Shown piece after piece: positions 45,101 through 56,700 of a stretch of 64,000 nt of DNA (positions are counted from its first letter, which is position 1; each line of letters opens with the position of its first letter). The DNA lies in contig BRXU01000005.1 of the NCBI GenBank assembly GCA_030267565.1, positions 3,475,501-3,539,500 of the forward strand, read 5' to 3'. The notes below the pieces were generated by a model. The model saw only the letters and a program-made list of their open reading frames with translations. It ran no database searches and was not told the origin of the DNA. Made by a program: the position numbers and the translations under genes. The stretch is from Pleodorina starrii (Eukaryota; Chlorophyta; Chlorophyceae; Chlamydomonadales; Volvocaceae).

Positions 45101-47060
45101 GCGTGTGTGTGCGCGCCCATATGTGTGTGTGTGTGCGTGTGTGTGCGTGTGTGGGTACATCTGTGCGCATAGGTGTGTGTATGCGTACGGCATGTGTATT
45201 GAATATTTGAATGTGTATCGAGTGTGCGCACACAGAAACGTGTGGCACATGATGCGGTCCTCTCAATATTTGCGTTCGGCATGTGTACGGCATGTGTGGC
45301 ACATGAGATCGAGATCGATGTCGCGGGCGAGAGAGCGGCGGCCGCGCCATTGGCCACGACAGCGGGCGCCGTACACCTTAACCCGCCCCCCCTCCTCCCC
45401 GGAAACCGGCTGTTCCCGCCCCCCCCCTTCCGCCTGTCCGGGGACGACCCAGTGGGCTTGTCGGCCTGAGCTCCACAAGCCCTCCCAAGTCCCAACGCCC
45501 CCACCCTTCCACCAAGCCGCCTACCCACCCACCCGCCCGCCCGCCTGCCTTCCAGCCCTCCCATCCACCCGCTCCCAAACCCCACCCGATACCCCGAAAC
45601 CTCCACCCCTAAGCCCGCTCCCCCCCCCACCCACCCGGAAACCCTAATATCCCCACTTGCACCTGCACTTGCCTGCAGGGACTTTTGTTTGGTGACCAGC
45701 TGCCTCTGACTGGCCATCACCTGGGCAGTGGCCTGTGGCAGGAAAAGACGGGAGGTGGCAGGGGAAGGGGAAGGGGGTTCGAAGGCGGAAGGGGGCGGGG
45801 ACCGGGCGGACAGACGACCGAACCCGTGAAAATTGCGGGGCGGGCGGGAGGGGTCAGGTAGGTGACCTCCGGTGAACACCAATCCGGCGAAAACACGAGG
45901 GCACGGCAGCCGAGCCTCCCAACGCTTTCCCCAAAGGCCGACGCGCCATTCACTTTCACAAATATTTAAATAATCTATCGACAGCACCCATGTCCGTGCC
46001 GGGCTGCTGCCAAGCTAGGAGGCGCTACCCGGCGCTGGGTAGCGGCCCCGGTGGTGGCTCAGATCTGAAGGAGCCGTGTCCGTCTCCGTTCCTTCCCTGT
46101 GGTATCCTTCTTCTCTCACCCCTCTGAAAGCAGCCCTCGGGAAACTCTTGGGGAGACGCGTCCCAATCGATTTCCACTTCTTCCCCTCCTCAAGCCTCAA
46201 GCCTCAGATCCCGATCCCGATCCCGACATCTAGCATACGGCCCCGCCCCTGCCGGCGCGGCGGGTGTATGTGACGTAACTCCCAACGGGTTGCGGCCAGA
46301 AGGGCCCCTGTCGGTTCAGTGCCCTGGCCACACAACTGCCCTGGCCACACAACTGCCAACCGCCACCAACCCCTAACCATCAACCGCCAACCGCCAACCT
46401 CCCAACCCACCTGGCGCATCCGGATCATGTCCTCCTGCATCTCCTCAGCCACACGATCCAGCAGCTTCTGTGGCGGTTCCGAAGTCCATTCAGGGTTCGG
46501 CGTTATCTTTGAAAATCAACCGTTTTGTTTGCTGGAAGCGGTGTAACGCACGCGTCAGGCAACGAGGTTGGCAGAGTGGCACACACACACACACACATAC
46601 ACACGGCCGCGGCGGCGCTCGCCAGCCCTCGTCAGCACCACACCGCACCACCTCGCACCTCGGGGTCTTCAAAGCTCTCCACCAGGCCGTTGAAAAAACT
46701 CGTCACGATCCGAAACAGCCGCGTGAACAGATTGGCGGACACCGACACGGCGGCGGTGGAGGAGCGGACCGTGCCGCGCGACCGCAGCGGCGCGCGGCGG
46801 CCCAGCAACCGCGCTGACGATGCGCCGCCGCCGCGGACGGTCTGGAGCGGTTTGCCGGAGAGCGCGGCGGCGGGGGCGGAAGCGGGGGCGTGAATCCTGG
46901 TGAGGGTGCGGGTGTGGTGCTGCTGCTGCTGCTGCACAGCCGCGCGCGGCGGCGGTGCCGCGGCGGCGGCGCGGCCGCGGCGGAGGGTAGCGGCAGGGTG
47001 GTGGAGGAGCGGAAGGGCTGATGCCGCGACGGTGAGTGGGCGGCGGCGGAGCTGGTGCAT
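42195..47060 (-). CDS. VIPP1: VIPP1/VIPP2-family plastid ESCRT-III protein (PspA/IM30)
   Basis: Nine exons on the minus strand: 47060-46659, 46467-46411, 45732-45673, 45088-44980, 44347-44295, 43904-43842, 43345-43276, 43027-42834, 42281-42195. They encode 364 residues. The first about 105 residues are rich in Arg, Ala and Gln, a plastid transit peptide. The mature part begins with the amphipathic helix NLFTRLFRIVTSFFNGLV, then EDPEKLLDRVAEEMQ, MIRMRQATAQVMASQRQL, DDLAREALKRRK, AFEKMEEKVAQLEAQ and a final helix ELEDLRRRARE. These are PspA/IM30/VIPP signatures: oligomers that remodel and protect thylakoid or inner-envelope membranes. Whether this is VIPP1 or the stress-linked VIPP2 cannot be settled here. 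Intron 3 has a GC donor (CTGCAG|GCAAGT). The donor of exon 8 lies in a GGTGGGG run and was set at 42834 to keep phase. Introns carry CA/GT microsatellites. Confidence 0.9.
43770..43841. repeat. CA-rich microsatellite in VIPP intron 6
   Basis: Imperfect CACACA/CATACA/CAAACA repeats abut the donor of exon 6, so the GTGTGTTTG start of the intron is itself part of the repeat. Confidence 0.9.
45087..45190. repeat. GT-rich microsatellite in VIPP intron 3
   Basis: Imperfect GTGTGC/GTGTGT repeats lie next to the acceptor of exon 4, followed by spaced GCATGTGTA units (45190-45300). Confidence 0.85.
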
Positions 47061-48051
47061 GGCTCGGCGCAGCGTCGTCGCAGGGGGGGTGACGACCGCG
47101 GCGGCGGCGGCGGCGGCAGCGGCAGCTGCCGAGGAGCCGCCGCGGCCGCCGCCGCCTACCGCGCAGGAGGTCCGGGGCTTCAAGGGGCCTGTTTGCAGGT
47201 AGGCAGGAGGAAGAAGACAAGGAACAGAGGGAACTCCTTGCAGCGATCATGGTCTGATCTTAGACAGTCGACAAAGAAAAGGTTCCGGAAGCTGCTCGGG
47301 ACGTTTTCGTTTCGCGCTGGGCTAGGCTGGGCTCGCCGTGGCCAATGGATCCATCCATTTGAAGATCAGAACAGATCAGAGTTCTGAAATTCAGTCATCA
47401 ACATCGCTGGCAGCAGCGCCAGGCTGCATCGATCGCACCCGAGAGGCACAACGCCATCCCCGCGCTCCGGACGGCAAGCTCTCAGCTAAATTGAAACAGT
47501 AGTATACAAGCTTGACTGCTGATCTTCCACTTTATGCTAAGTTTCCTGCCTTTTCTGTGTGTTCGCCGCAGCCTCTGACAAGCAGAGCAACTCTGGTCAC
47601 AAAAGTTTGAAAAAGGATCAAAGCGGACAGCGACCCGTGGTGCACTTGGGTGTGACGTGGGTGCGATATCTGAGACAAGTATGCAGCGACAAGCAAAGTA
47701 AATGTTAAGTTTATGATTAAAGAGTATTTAGTTGTTGCGCATTACACGATCTGGTGCCGCTGCAGAAGTTGGGCGCAGTTGGACGCGCGGCCTTGGACGC
47801 GCAGGATGATGGTGGCCCGGCATCGGCCCTTCGATGAGATCAAAAGTCAGTCCCGCTCCGAAAGAGGCCCAACACAACAGCACGTGCGCCGTCACGCTTG
47901 CAAACCTCCCCTCCCTTTTGTCGACCCACATCACGTCGCATAGACGTTCGCGAGCTCACACTCAAACTCACACACACCTACACCGACGGCCCGCTGTACC
48001 ATATAGCTGAGCCGAGGGCGGGACTGCAAAAGCAACACGCACTTCACAAGA
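47061..48051. promoter_or_regulatory. Region between divergent VIPP and secreted-protein genes
   Basis: About 1 kb separates the two start codons, so both promoters should lie here. The first 120 nt upstream of VIPP are GGC-rich; 47400-47720 is AT-richer. No TATA box with convincing position was found for either gene. Confidence 0.5.
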
Positions 48052-49059
48052 ATGATGGGTCGGGACGCTCGAGCGCTGCTTGCGCTGCTGGCGACGGCGG
48101 CGCTGCTCGTCTCGGTGCCAAGGACGGCTGACGCCTCCGCATCCCTCAACAACAACAACGGTGAGCCGCACCCGCATCCGGAAATCTGACTACCTGAGCC
48201 CTCTCCCAACCTTTTGCGGCGGCGCGAAAGGAACTTGCGCGAAAGGAACGAACGCGGCGCGGAAGCCCGCCCGATGAGCGGAGATGCCGGAAAGCAGTGC
48301 CAGGAAAGAAAGCATGGCCGTTTCGTGTGCGTGCGTGCGTGCGCGCGTGCGCGTTTCTTTTTGTCTCGGCAGGCAGACCCCCCGGGGCTGGCTGCCCCGG
48401 TCGCCGGCTTCCGACAGGTCTCTCTGCTTCCGGCGGCGCGGCTTGAAAGGAGGCGGAGGGCGCATCATTCGTTATGCCTTTTCTTCCTAGTGTGACTGGG
48501 TACCGCTTGCGCATTTCGTTTCAAGCGCCCCATTTCGGCGCGTGGTTATTCGTCTCGCCATCATGCACTGAATGCTGCTGAATGGTGCCATTCGCCGCCG
48601 GCCCCAGTCTGCAGTCGGCAGTCGGCTTCAGGCTCGAAAGACGGCCCTCTTGCCATAGGCCCACCCGGCCACGGCCTTTTCCTTGAGCCTTTTGTCCACA
48701 GAGGTCTCTCCACAGGGTTTCTGCACTGCCCACAGGTTTCTGCACTGCCTGCGCAACACCCCATACCCTCCAAAGATGTGCTCTACTCCGTGGCGTAGCA
48801 CATTGCGAGCAGCGCGCTTTCAACACCAAAATGTGCCCTTGCACCTGCCCATGACTGCTCGTCCCAAATTCAACTGTGTGTGCGTGCGTGTGTTTGTTAC
48901 ATGGGTGGGGGTGCGTGCCCCACACATGAACAAAACCCCATACGAGGAGCCGGGGGCCCAAGGGAACTAAAACACCTAGAAGCACGGAATTCATCTGGCG
49001 TCCTCGTCCACAGCCGTGCCCGGTGCAAAAAGTATTAATGGCCGTCGGCTGTGAATCGT

Positions 49060-49094
<35 letters not shown>

Positions 49095-52000
49095 AGACGC
49101 CAGTAGCCGCAATGCGGTCATCTACCTTACCCGCACACACGTGACTCATTTACGGACCAAGCGGCGAAGCCCAGTGAACCTAGGTTCTTCGATTGGTAGT
49201 AAGCGACATGCTGCTGACAAGCTTTTGCACCCTCCTCCCTAACCCCCCGCCTCCGCTGCGCTGCGCTGCGCCGCCGCTGCGCTGCGCTGCCGCCTGCAGG
49301 TCGGCGGCTGCATCAAGCCACGGCGGTGGCGGAGTCGCGCTCGGAGGCGGCCCCGGGGGCCACCGCCGTCTCCAACGTCGGCGCAGGTGGGAGGGACGGG
49401 GTGGGTGGGTGGGCGGGGTGTGTGGGTGGATGGCAACTGGTAATGAAGCTCGGACGGTGGGCGTGAGGCTCGTGTATGAAGCCCGGGGAATGATGGGACT
49501 CGTGGGAGTGAGCCGAGAGCCCAGGGGCGACAGGGCTGTGGGAGGGGTCTCGGGGGGTGAAGGGGGGGTGAGGTGAGGCGTTAACGGGGGCCGGCCGACG
49601 TCCGGCCACTGGAATTGAGAACACCTGCAAAATCGCGACAGCCGCCGGTTGAAATAAATTATGTTTCCGTGTGCGGGGTATTTTGAGGGCCGGGCGGCCG
49701 AGCCATGTAGGAGGGCCGGGCGACCGACCCATGGGTCATCCTCCCCCGCGGGCTACAACGTCCACAGGATTCCCTGCCTTTGCACTGCGCTGGGGGAGCG
49801 CTCTTTTTTTAAAGCCCATCCCCTCGCTCTGCCGCTCTGCCGCAGGCGCCGTGTCCACCGGCGGCCAGCCAGCTACAGCCGTAGCTCAGGTATGTGCGGG
49901 TGCGGGTGTGTGTATATGTGTGTGTGCGAGATCATGCGGCGCCACGGGGAGGTCGGGCGGGCGGGCGGGCGGGAGGGAGGGAAGGCGGCCCTGCAGGGCA
50001 CCGTGGAGGCACCTTAGGGCCGGTGGTGCCGCTTGAGGCACCGCCCCTGAGGGAGCCGCCTCCCCACCCGCCACACCCCAGACCCCACACCCCAGACCCC
50101 AAACCCCACACTACACCGGACGCTGCGCCCACACGATCACGTGGTTCCGTTCGATCGATCGCGCTGGTAACGAGGAGGATACAACCGCAGCCAAAAGCAG
50201 TCAACGGCCGAGCTGTGTGACGTACGGTACGGCAGCGCGGGCGGCGGGCGGCGGCCTGCTGCCGCCCACCTCTTAACCGCCTGAGCGACCTGGCTCTTGA
50301 CCAACACCTGCCGCTGCCGCCCCCCACCACCAGCGGCCACCCCTGGCATTACCCCCCATCCTCCTGGTTATCGCGAGGGCTGGTTGCGGCAACCAGATCC
50401 AGATCCAAATTAGGATCCAGATCCCCCCTCTTTTTGTTATCGCGAGGGAGCGGATTGCTGCAACCAGATCCCGCGAACGCATTTCACTCTGTCGCCCCAC
50501 CCCCCCATCCCTTTCCGCAGGGCTTGTTGTTCCATTGTTGCAAATTCACTCTTCAAACCCCCCATCCCTCCGCATCCCTCTCCCCCTTCCCCCCCCAAAG
50601 GGCGCCTCCGTGGCCGCTGCCGGCCAGGTGGTCAAGAGCGAGTGCAACGTCTATGCCGTGAACAGCGAGCAGTACAAGACTTGCATCGGCACCCCGGAGA
50701 GCAGCAAGCAGAACACCACCGCCAACGCCACCGCAGCAGCAGCGGCGGGCGTGGGTGAGCACCGCCTCCCCCTCCCCCTTCCCCTTCCCCTTCCACCGAT
50801 ACCAACATCGCATGGCACTCACACCGCTACCCCCCCCCCACCCATCCCGCAGTGTCCTGGGAGTCCGCCAAGACCTGCAGCCCCAACGTCACCAAATCCA
50901 CTCCCGACAGCAATGGCCGCCTGTGGGGCTACGAGAACGGAGCCAGCTGCGCATTCAAGTGAGTAGCGGCACGAGCACGATCGAGATAAATCGCGGTCGT
51001 GGTCGCGATTCGCGATTTGCGATTTGTGACAGTAGAAACACGAAAGCTTGTCTGGCGAAGTGGCGATGTTGTTTTGTTTTGTGCGGCGAGGACTACAGTT
51101 GTGCGGATGCGCGGCCCTTGCCCCGTCTCTTTGCTTTTGCAGCACCGCAACAGCCTCCACCAAGTCAAAACCCTAAAACCCTAAAACCCAAATCCCCACC
51201 GCCCCCTCCCCCTCCCCCCCTTCCCGGGCGACCCGCAGGACCGCCAACGGCACCGCCGTGTACGCCCCGTCGGGCCCTGCAGCGAGTGGCGGCGGCGGCG
51301 GCGGTGGCACTGCTGCGGTGAGTTGGCCCACCCGTGTGCTCTGCACGCGTCGCGTGTCCCGAGGTCGGGCGGGGCTTCATGCTTGGTAGGGGCTTTGGGG
51401 CGTGGAGGGAATAACAGGAGGAACTTTTATTCTGGGGGGGGAGACTTGCTGAAGGGGGGGGACGGGGAGGTGTGTGACGGCGGGGCGGAGGCAGGGCGGA
51501 GGCTTCCTTCGCGTCAGGCGGGGTCTGAGCGAGGTTGCCTGGCCGCGTCGCGTGGCCCCCACCCCTTTCGGTTGGGGGAGGCCCCCGGACGGCGTTTGAC
51601 CGCGGTGGGGTGGAGCGGTGGCGGCGGAAGGGTGGTGGAACGGCTGCTGTTAAGCGGGCAGGAGTTGGGAATTGCGGGCTTTTTTAGGGTTTGAAGTGCT
51701 CGGGACGGTTCTCGTGCGGCGTCGACTCCACCGGGCACGTGCACGTGCAGGGGGGAGATGCTGGTACACACCTCGCGAGTAGTTGTACGCTCGGGGTGCT
51801 GTTTCCGCCGTTGTCTGCTTTCCGCTGTCGGCCTCTGCCCACCCGTTTGGGCCTCCCATCCTACCCTTCCGGGCTCACGCCGCCATCGCCTCAGGCCTCT
51901 GGCAGCGGCGGCTCTGGCAGCGACAGCGGTTCGGGAAGCGGCTCTGGCAGCGGCGGCGGCGGTTCGGACAGCGGCAGCGTCAGCAACGCCAACGCCAACG

Positions 52001-52726
52001 CCTACGCGAGTAAGTACGCAGGACGGATACGTAGGCGAGTGAGCGGCCGGGCTTTTCGGCCCTTCCTTGGGGGGAGAGTGGTGGGGGCAAGGGGTTCTAC
52101 CCAAGCCAGGCTTCCACCCAACCATGAGAGAGAGGTTTGGGAGGGGGGAGGTCTAACCGGTGAACGTGGCTGTACGTCCCAAGATGTGCTACGATAATGT
52201 GGGTGACGTCTTCGTGTGGTGGGCCGCTGAAGCGACATCCTGACAAGATGAGACATCTCGAGGATGCGCTGGTGTCCGTAGGCGGACCGATGTGGGCGCC
52301 AGCCACACGCGCGGCAGCAGGCGCGTGTGATGGAGCGCGCCACCCTACTGATGACGCTCCCCCCCCGGGCTGCAGCAGCTCGATCAACAACGTCCGCAGT
52401 GACTCATCGTTCTACAAAGGAGCATATCACTCCCTGACCCCCCCGGGCGCTTTCTTGACCACACGAAGATGCGAATCTGGACTCTCCCTGAGTCTGGAGC
52501 CCGCTGTAATCGCAACAACACGAGGGCCCCTGTGCCCCGCCTTGGCGGTTTATCTGAATACACGTCCCAACCCCAATTCCGGCTCCGCTCTTGCCGTTGC
52601 CCCGCAGAGTCGGACGGCGGCCCTGCCAGCGCGAGTGCCAGCGCCAACGCCGTGGCGTACGGCAGGCGTCGCCGTCACCTGATGGGAAACCGCCCCGCGG
52701 TTTCGACCAATGCACGTAACATGTAG
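48052..52726 (+). CDS. Secreted four-cysteine, Gly/Ser-rich protein
   Basis: Eight exons (48052-48160, 49300-49386, 49846-49889, 50601-50754, 50853-50958, 51239-51317, 51895-52009, 52608-52726) encode 270 residues. The N-terminus is a clear signal peptide (two Met, GRDARALLALLATAALLVS, cut probably after ADA at 28). The middle contains four Cys in CNVYAVNSEQYKTC, AKTCSPN and GRLWGYENGASCAFK, probably two disulfides, with N-glycosylation sites NTT, NAT, NVT and NGT. A Gly/Ser-rich linker follows, and the C-terminus is basic (GRRRRH). It is probably exported to the cell wall or extracellular matrix. No family could be named with confidence; the LWGYENGASCAFK region may be a small carbohydrate-binding-like module, which is speculation. 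The start of exon 2 may be 15 nt later. There is no membrane segment after the signal. Confidence 0.75.
49064..49093. repeat. CGG triplet repeat in intron 1
   Basis: About ten GGC/CGG triplets lie in the first intron of the secreted-protein gene. Confidence 0.9.
50516..50558 (+). repeat. Dispersed motif A2 in secreted-protein intron 3
   Basis: CCGCAGGGCTTGTTG then ATTGTTGCAAATTCACTCTT is shared with 17894-17930 and 57313-57348 (+) and with 58482-58518 (-). Confidence 0.8.
52384..52445 (+). repeat. Dispersed motif A1 in secreted-protein intron 7
   Basis: CAACAACGTCCGCAGTGACT then AAAGGAGCATATCACTCCCT and a C-run. The same pair of segments occurs at 56754-56800, and the second segment also at 57268-57296. 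Confidence 0.8.
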
Positions 52727-53789
52727 AAGGCGGGGAGCAAAATTCTCTTTTGAGCTGTCGTCGTCGGCGCTTTGTTTTTATGGTGGGTCCCGGGCCTGCA
52801 GCGCGGTCCTTTCAGCGGGGGATGAGCTGGGGGGCATGGAGGCTGTTGGTTCGTTGGTTGATGCGGTGTCGGTTTGGTTGTGCTTTGTGCATTCCTTGAT
52901 TCGAATATGCGCCTCATTTGCAATTAATAAGCATCGTGGACGGACCGGGTCTGCGCAAGTGTGTGCTCATAACCGTGGCGCGCATTCCTGGATGTGCTTG
53001 CGTGTGTGCACCCATATGCAGACACGACGTACCAGTTGAGTTGACAATGGGTGACTTACGGCTGCGGCCACATCAACAGGTCTGGGTGCGGCTGTACTCC
53101 TGTTTTGACCAGTTGCTTAAGGAACGATTAGGGTATCGTGTTGGCGGGCAGCCAGGGGCTCACACGGCGACGTTGTAACTGTGGACTCCGTCGCTGGCTG
53201 CTAAGGACATATGTAACCAACTGAAGTGGGTAAATAGGGTAGTTTCGCCGTCGGGTGGGAGTGAAACAAGGCAAACCTCGATGGAGAGGGAAAGGAGCAT
53301 CAGGAGCATCGGCCCGGGCTGGCGAATACACAGGTTGCAACCAGATCAAGCTTGCCAATTGCGACACGAGTATGTGGCCTAAAGTTTTGGTAGGAAGCGT
53401 CGTATGGTTGAGGTCCCGATGGTTGAAGCGTCTATCTGACGGGTGACGAGAGGTTAACACGGAGTCGTTCAGCTGTGGAGATATCAATAACCCAGCGGCC
53501 GCTTGATCAATGATACTGTGCGTGATAAAACAAGCCGCGTAGCCTTCCAACCTTATGCAGTACGCGCCCCCCGTACATCGAAAATGTTGCAAAACTGATG
53601 CGCAACCAGCGTACATAGCAGCACAGCTTGTATTGAGGTTATACCGATGTGTGCTTCAATTTTTGCATTGGACCCATGATGGGCTCTAAGCCAGTAACGT
53701 GTTCTCAATTCCATAAACCGGGCAATTGACATTCACACGCATCATCTTACATAAATACGTAGTTATATTGCAATCCATAGCTCATTACG
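52727..53789. other. Intergenic region, secreted-protein gene to coiled-coil gene
   Basis: The first part is the 3' UTR of the secreted-protein gene, ending probably after the TGTAA at 53174. The rest, AT-richer towards 53640-53780, should hold the promoter of the coiled-coil gene. No other gene was seen. Confidence 0.5.
53174..53178 (+). terminator. TGTAA polyadenylation signal of the secreted-protein gene
   Basis: This is the first TGTAA after the stop codon, about 450 nt downstream. A second copy lies near 53210. Confidence 0.5.
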
Positions 53790-56700
53790 ATGGCGTATGA
53801 CGCCCCAACTTTAGATGCCGAATTCGACGTAGCCCCACTGCAGAAAGCGTTTCTAAGCCTTGCAGCCAAGGTATCGTCTTGGCCGATTCGCACCAAACGC
53901 AGCGTCTGCCCTTGCGGAGCCTGCGGCTAAGAGGCGTCCCGGTCGCTTTCCGGGTGGAACCGTCCCCCAACCCCTGCTCCCAACCGCCGCAGGTTGACCA
54001 ATGCGCAAAGGAGAATGCAGCACTTCGGGCGGAGGTGGCGGAGCTTCGGGTGCGCGCGCCGGGGTGGGGGGACGCGCTAGCCCTTGCGGGCGGGGCACGC
54101 GGGCGGGCCGGGGCTCGCCCTGGATCGGCTTGGATGCTCCGGTAGCACCTCCTGCACGCCTTGCACGGACGGCACCCTTCCCTTTCTCCGCACCACACCC
54201 TGGAGCTTCGCCCACCTTCGCACCTGCGGCGGCGGCCCCCCCCTCCATCACGCCCTCCTCTTCACGCAACCCTCCTCACCCTTCCCTCAACCCTCGCAAC
54301 CCCCCGCCCCCCCCGCACCTCCCCCCCCCGCGATAAGCACCCCCTCCCCCTCCACTCGCCGCGCCTCGTAACTCTCACCACACGCACATCCTTCCCCCAG
54401 GTGGCTAAGCGGCTGGAGGCTCTGGAGCAGGGGTTGCAGGAGCTGGCGGACACGTCCCGACCCGCGGGTCTGTTTTGGAGCCAGGTAGGCCTGGAGGCGC
54501 CCCATGGTGATACATCCCGCCCCCTGCCCTGAGCCCTTAGCCCCATTGGCCTGTCCGAAGGGCAGTGCCAGGCGGGGCGGGACCTGCACCGGGACCTGCA
54601 CCGGGACCTGCACGGCTCACGGCTCACCACCACCATCAGGCGGGGCCGAGGCACTGCCCTGTCGCACCATAGGGGGTTTGGAGGAGGAGGGCCCCAGTCC
54701 GGTTTCGGAGCTCGGGCCCCGCCAGACGCTGCGGCGCGGCGGGAGCGGCGCTCCCCGGGCCCGGACACGCCATTCCTCCGAAACCACCATCCGGGCCGGT
54801 GCCGCTCAACGTACCGCTCCCCACCACCACCACCACCACCACCACCGCATACGCACAAACACATATACACACATATACATGCGCGGCGCTAGCGCAAGGG
54901 CCACTCCAGACCGCGTCCCCTCCTTTCTGCATGACGACAAAACTACCAACCACCAACCACCAACGGGAATTAACCGCTGCCGCGTCGCGCCGCGCGTCGC
55001 GCCGCAGTCCACCAGCGGCCGAGCGGAGGATGGCGGCGGCGGCGGCGGCCGCGACGGCATGGGCAGCGCGCCGGGGCGACTCCTGGTGGCGTCGATGAAC
55101 GGCATGATGCCCCTGCGGCACCGCGTACCCAGCGGCGAGGACGGGGGACCGGGCGGTGGCCTCCTGGGCGTGGGCGTGGGCGGCCCGCCGCCGGGCTTGG
55201 AGGGGACGTGGCTGGTGCAGGAGGTCATTGGGCTCAGGTGAGGGGGGAGGGAAGGGGCGGGGTGGGGAAAGGGTGTGTGTGGATATGTGTGTGTGTGCAG
55301 GTGGCCACGTTCCGCTGGGCTGTGGCCACCTTCCGCCGCTGCCGTCGGTCGATTGAGGTGGCAGGGAGAAAGGGGGTCCCGGTCCGGGGCCAAGTGAGCT
55401 GAGCTGAGCTGAGCTGAGCTCCGGCGTTTCACGGGGGGGGGTGTAGTGCTGCTGCCTGCGGCTGGCTGCGGCTGCTCTGCTGAGTGGCTGCCCAATCGCG
55501 GGGGGGGTGGGAATTGGCGGTGCCTTTGCCCTGCCGTGCCTTGCCTTGCCGGCGGTGGCGGTGGAAGGGCCCAGAACAGCTTTGCTGGAGGGAGGAGGTC
55601 CCCGCTTGTGTGCCTTCTGCTGCAAGTGCGAGTGCGAGTGCTGCGGGGGAAAAAAGAAGATACCGCAGCGAAGGGACGGAGACGGCGGGGGCGGCGAGAC
55701 GGATGGGGGGGCGCGCTGTGATGGGATGGGCGCCAAGGACCGGGGCGGGGGCGGCGCGGGGTGAGGCAGGTGGGGGGGTGATTGGGGGAATGAGAATGGA
55801 TTGGGAGGTGGGGCCCTATGGAACCCCTATGGAGCAAAAAGCACGCATGCGGGGGAGGGGGTGGCGGCGGCAGCGGCAGCGGCAGAGGGGATGGTTGGTT
55901 CGGAGTTGGAGTGAGGCCGGAGGGAGTTCTCTTTGTCGCGGCGGCAGGCCGGGCAGCCGTGGACAGACCGCGGTGGAGGCCGGTGGCAGCAAGAGCAAGA
56001 GCAGGAGGAGGCGCGGGAGCGGGGGGTAAAAAATGATACCGCAGCAGAGACGGAGACGGCGTTAGCGAACGGACCGGGAGCGGGAGCGGGGGAGGTGGAG
56101 AGAGGGGGCGTGTAGCGTGTAATGGTTTCGGAGCAAGGCAGGAGAGCTCCCCTGGACGTGGGAAGCGGCCCTCGTCAAGGGAAGTGGCTTGCCGTGGAGG
56201 CGAGGGGGGTGGGTGAAGGCGGAGGTGGAGGTCGAAGCCAGGCGACCGAAGTCCCCGCGGCCCTGTTCCCCACCCCCTCCCCTTATACGTGGATCACCCC
56301 CCCCCCCCCGCCCCGCCCCGCCCATCCACACCCGTAGCAGCGCGATCTCTGCCTTGCCGCCACCGCCTCGGGTGTTTCCCCGCCTTCTATATGGCCCTCG
56401 CCTCCCCCATATCCCTCCCCCTGCTGTCACTCCGCCTCCCCCTGCTGATGCTGACGCTGCTGTTGCTGCTGACGCTGATATCCTTCCTGGCAGGGAGAGG
56501 CTGGGGGCCATGGAGCGCAAGTCGGAGGCGCTGTGGCACTCGCAGGTGAGCGCGCCCGCGGGTGTATGTGTATGTCTGGGTGGGTGGGTGGGTGAATGGA
56601 GCTATTGGGTTTGCGCCTTGGACCCAATCTGATCCGATCCGTCGCCCGCCCACCCATCCACCCCCCCTCGTTGGGTCTCTTCGCCCACGTCGCCTCCGTT

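Noticed and set aside
54660..55837. Minus-strand 343-366-codon frames opposite coiled-coil exon 4
   Set aside because: Pro/Ala/His-rich antisense shadows of an exon and introns on the plus strand.
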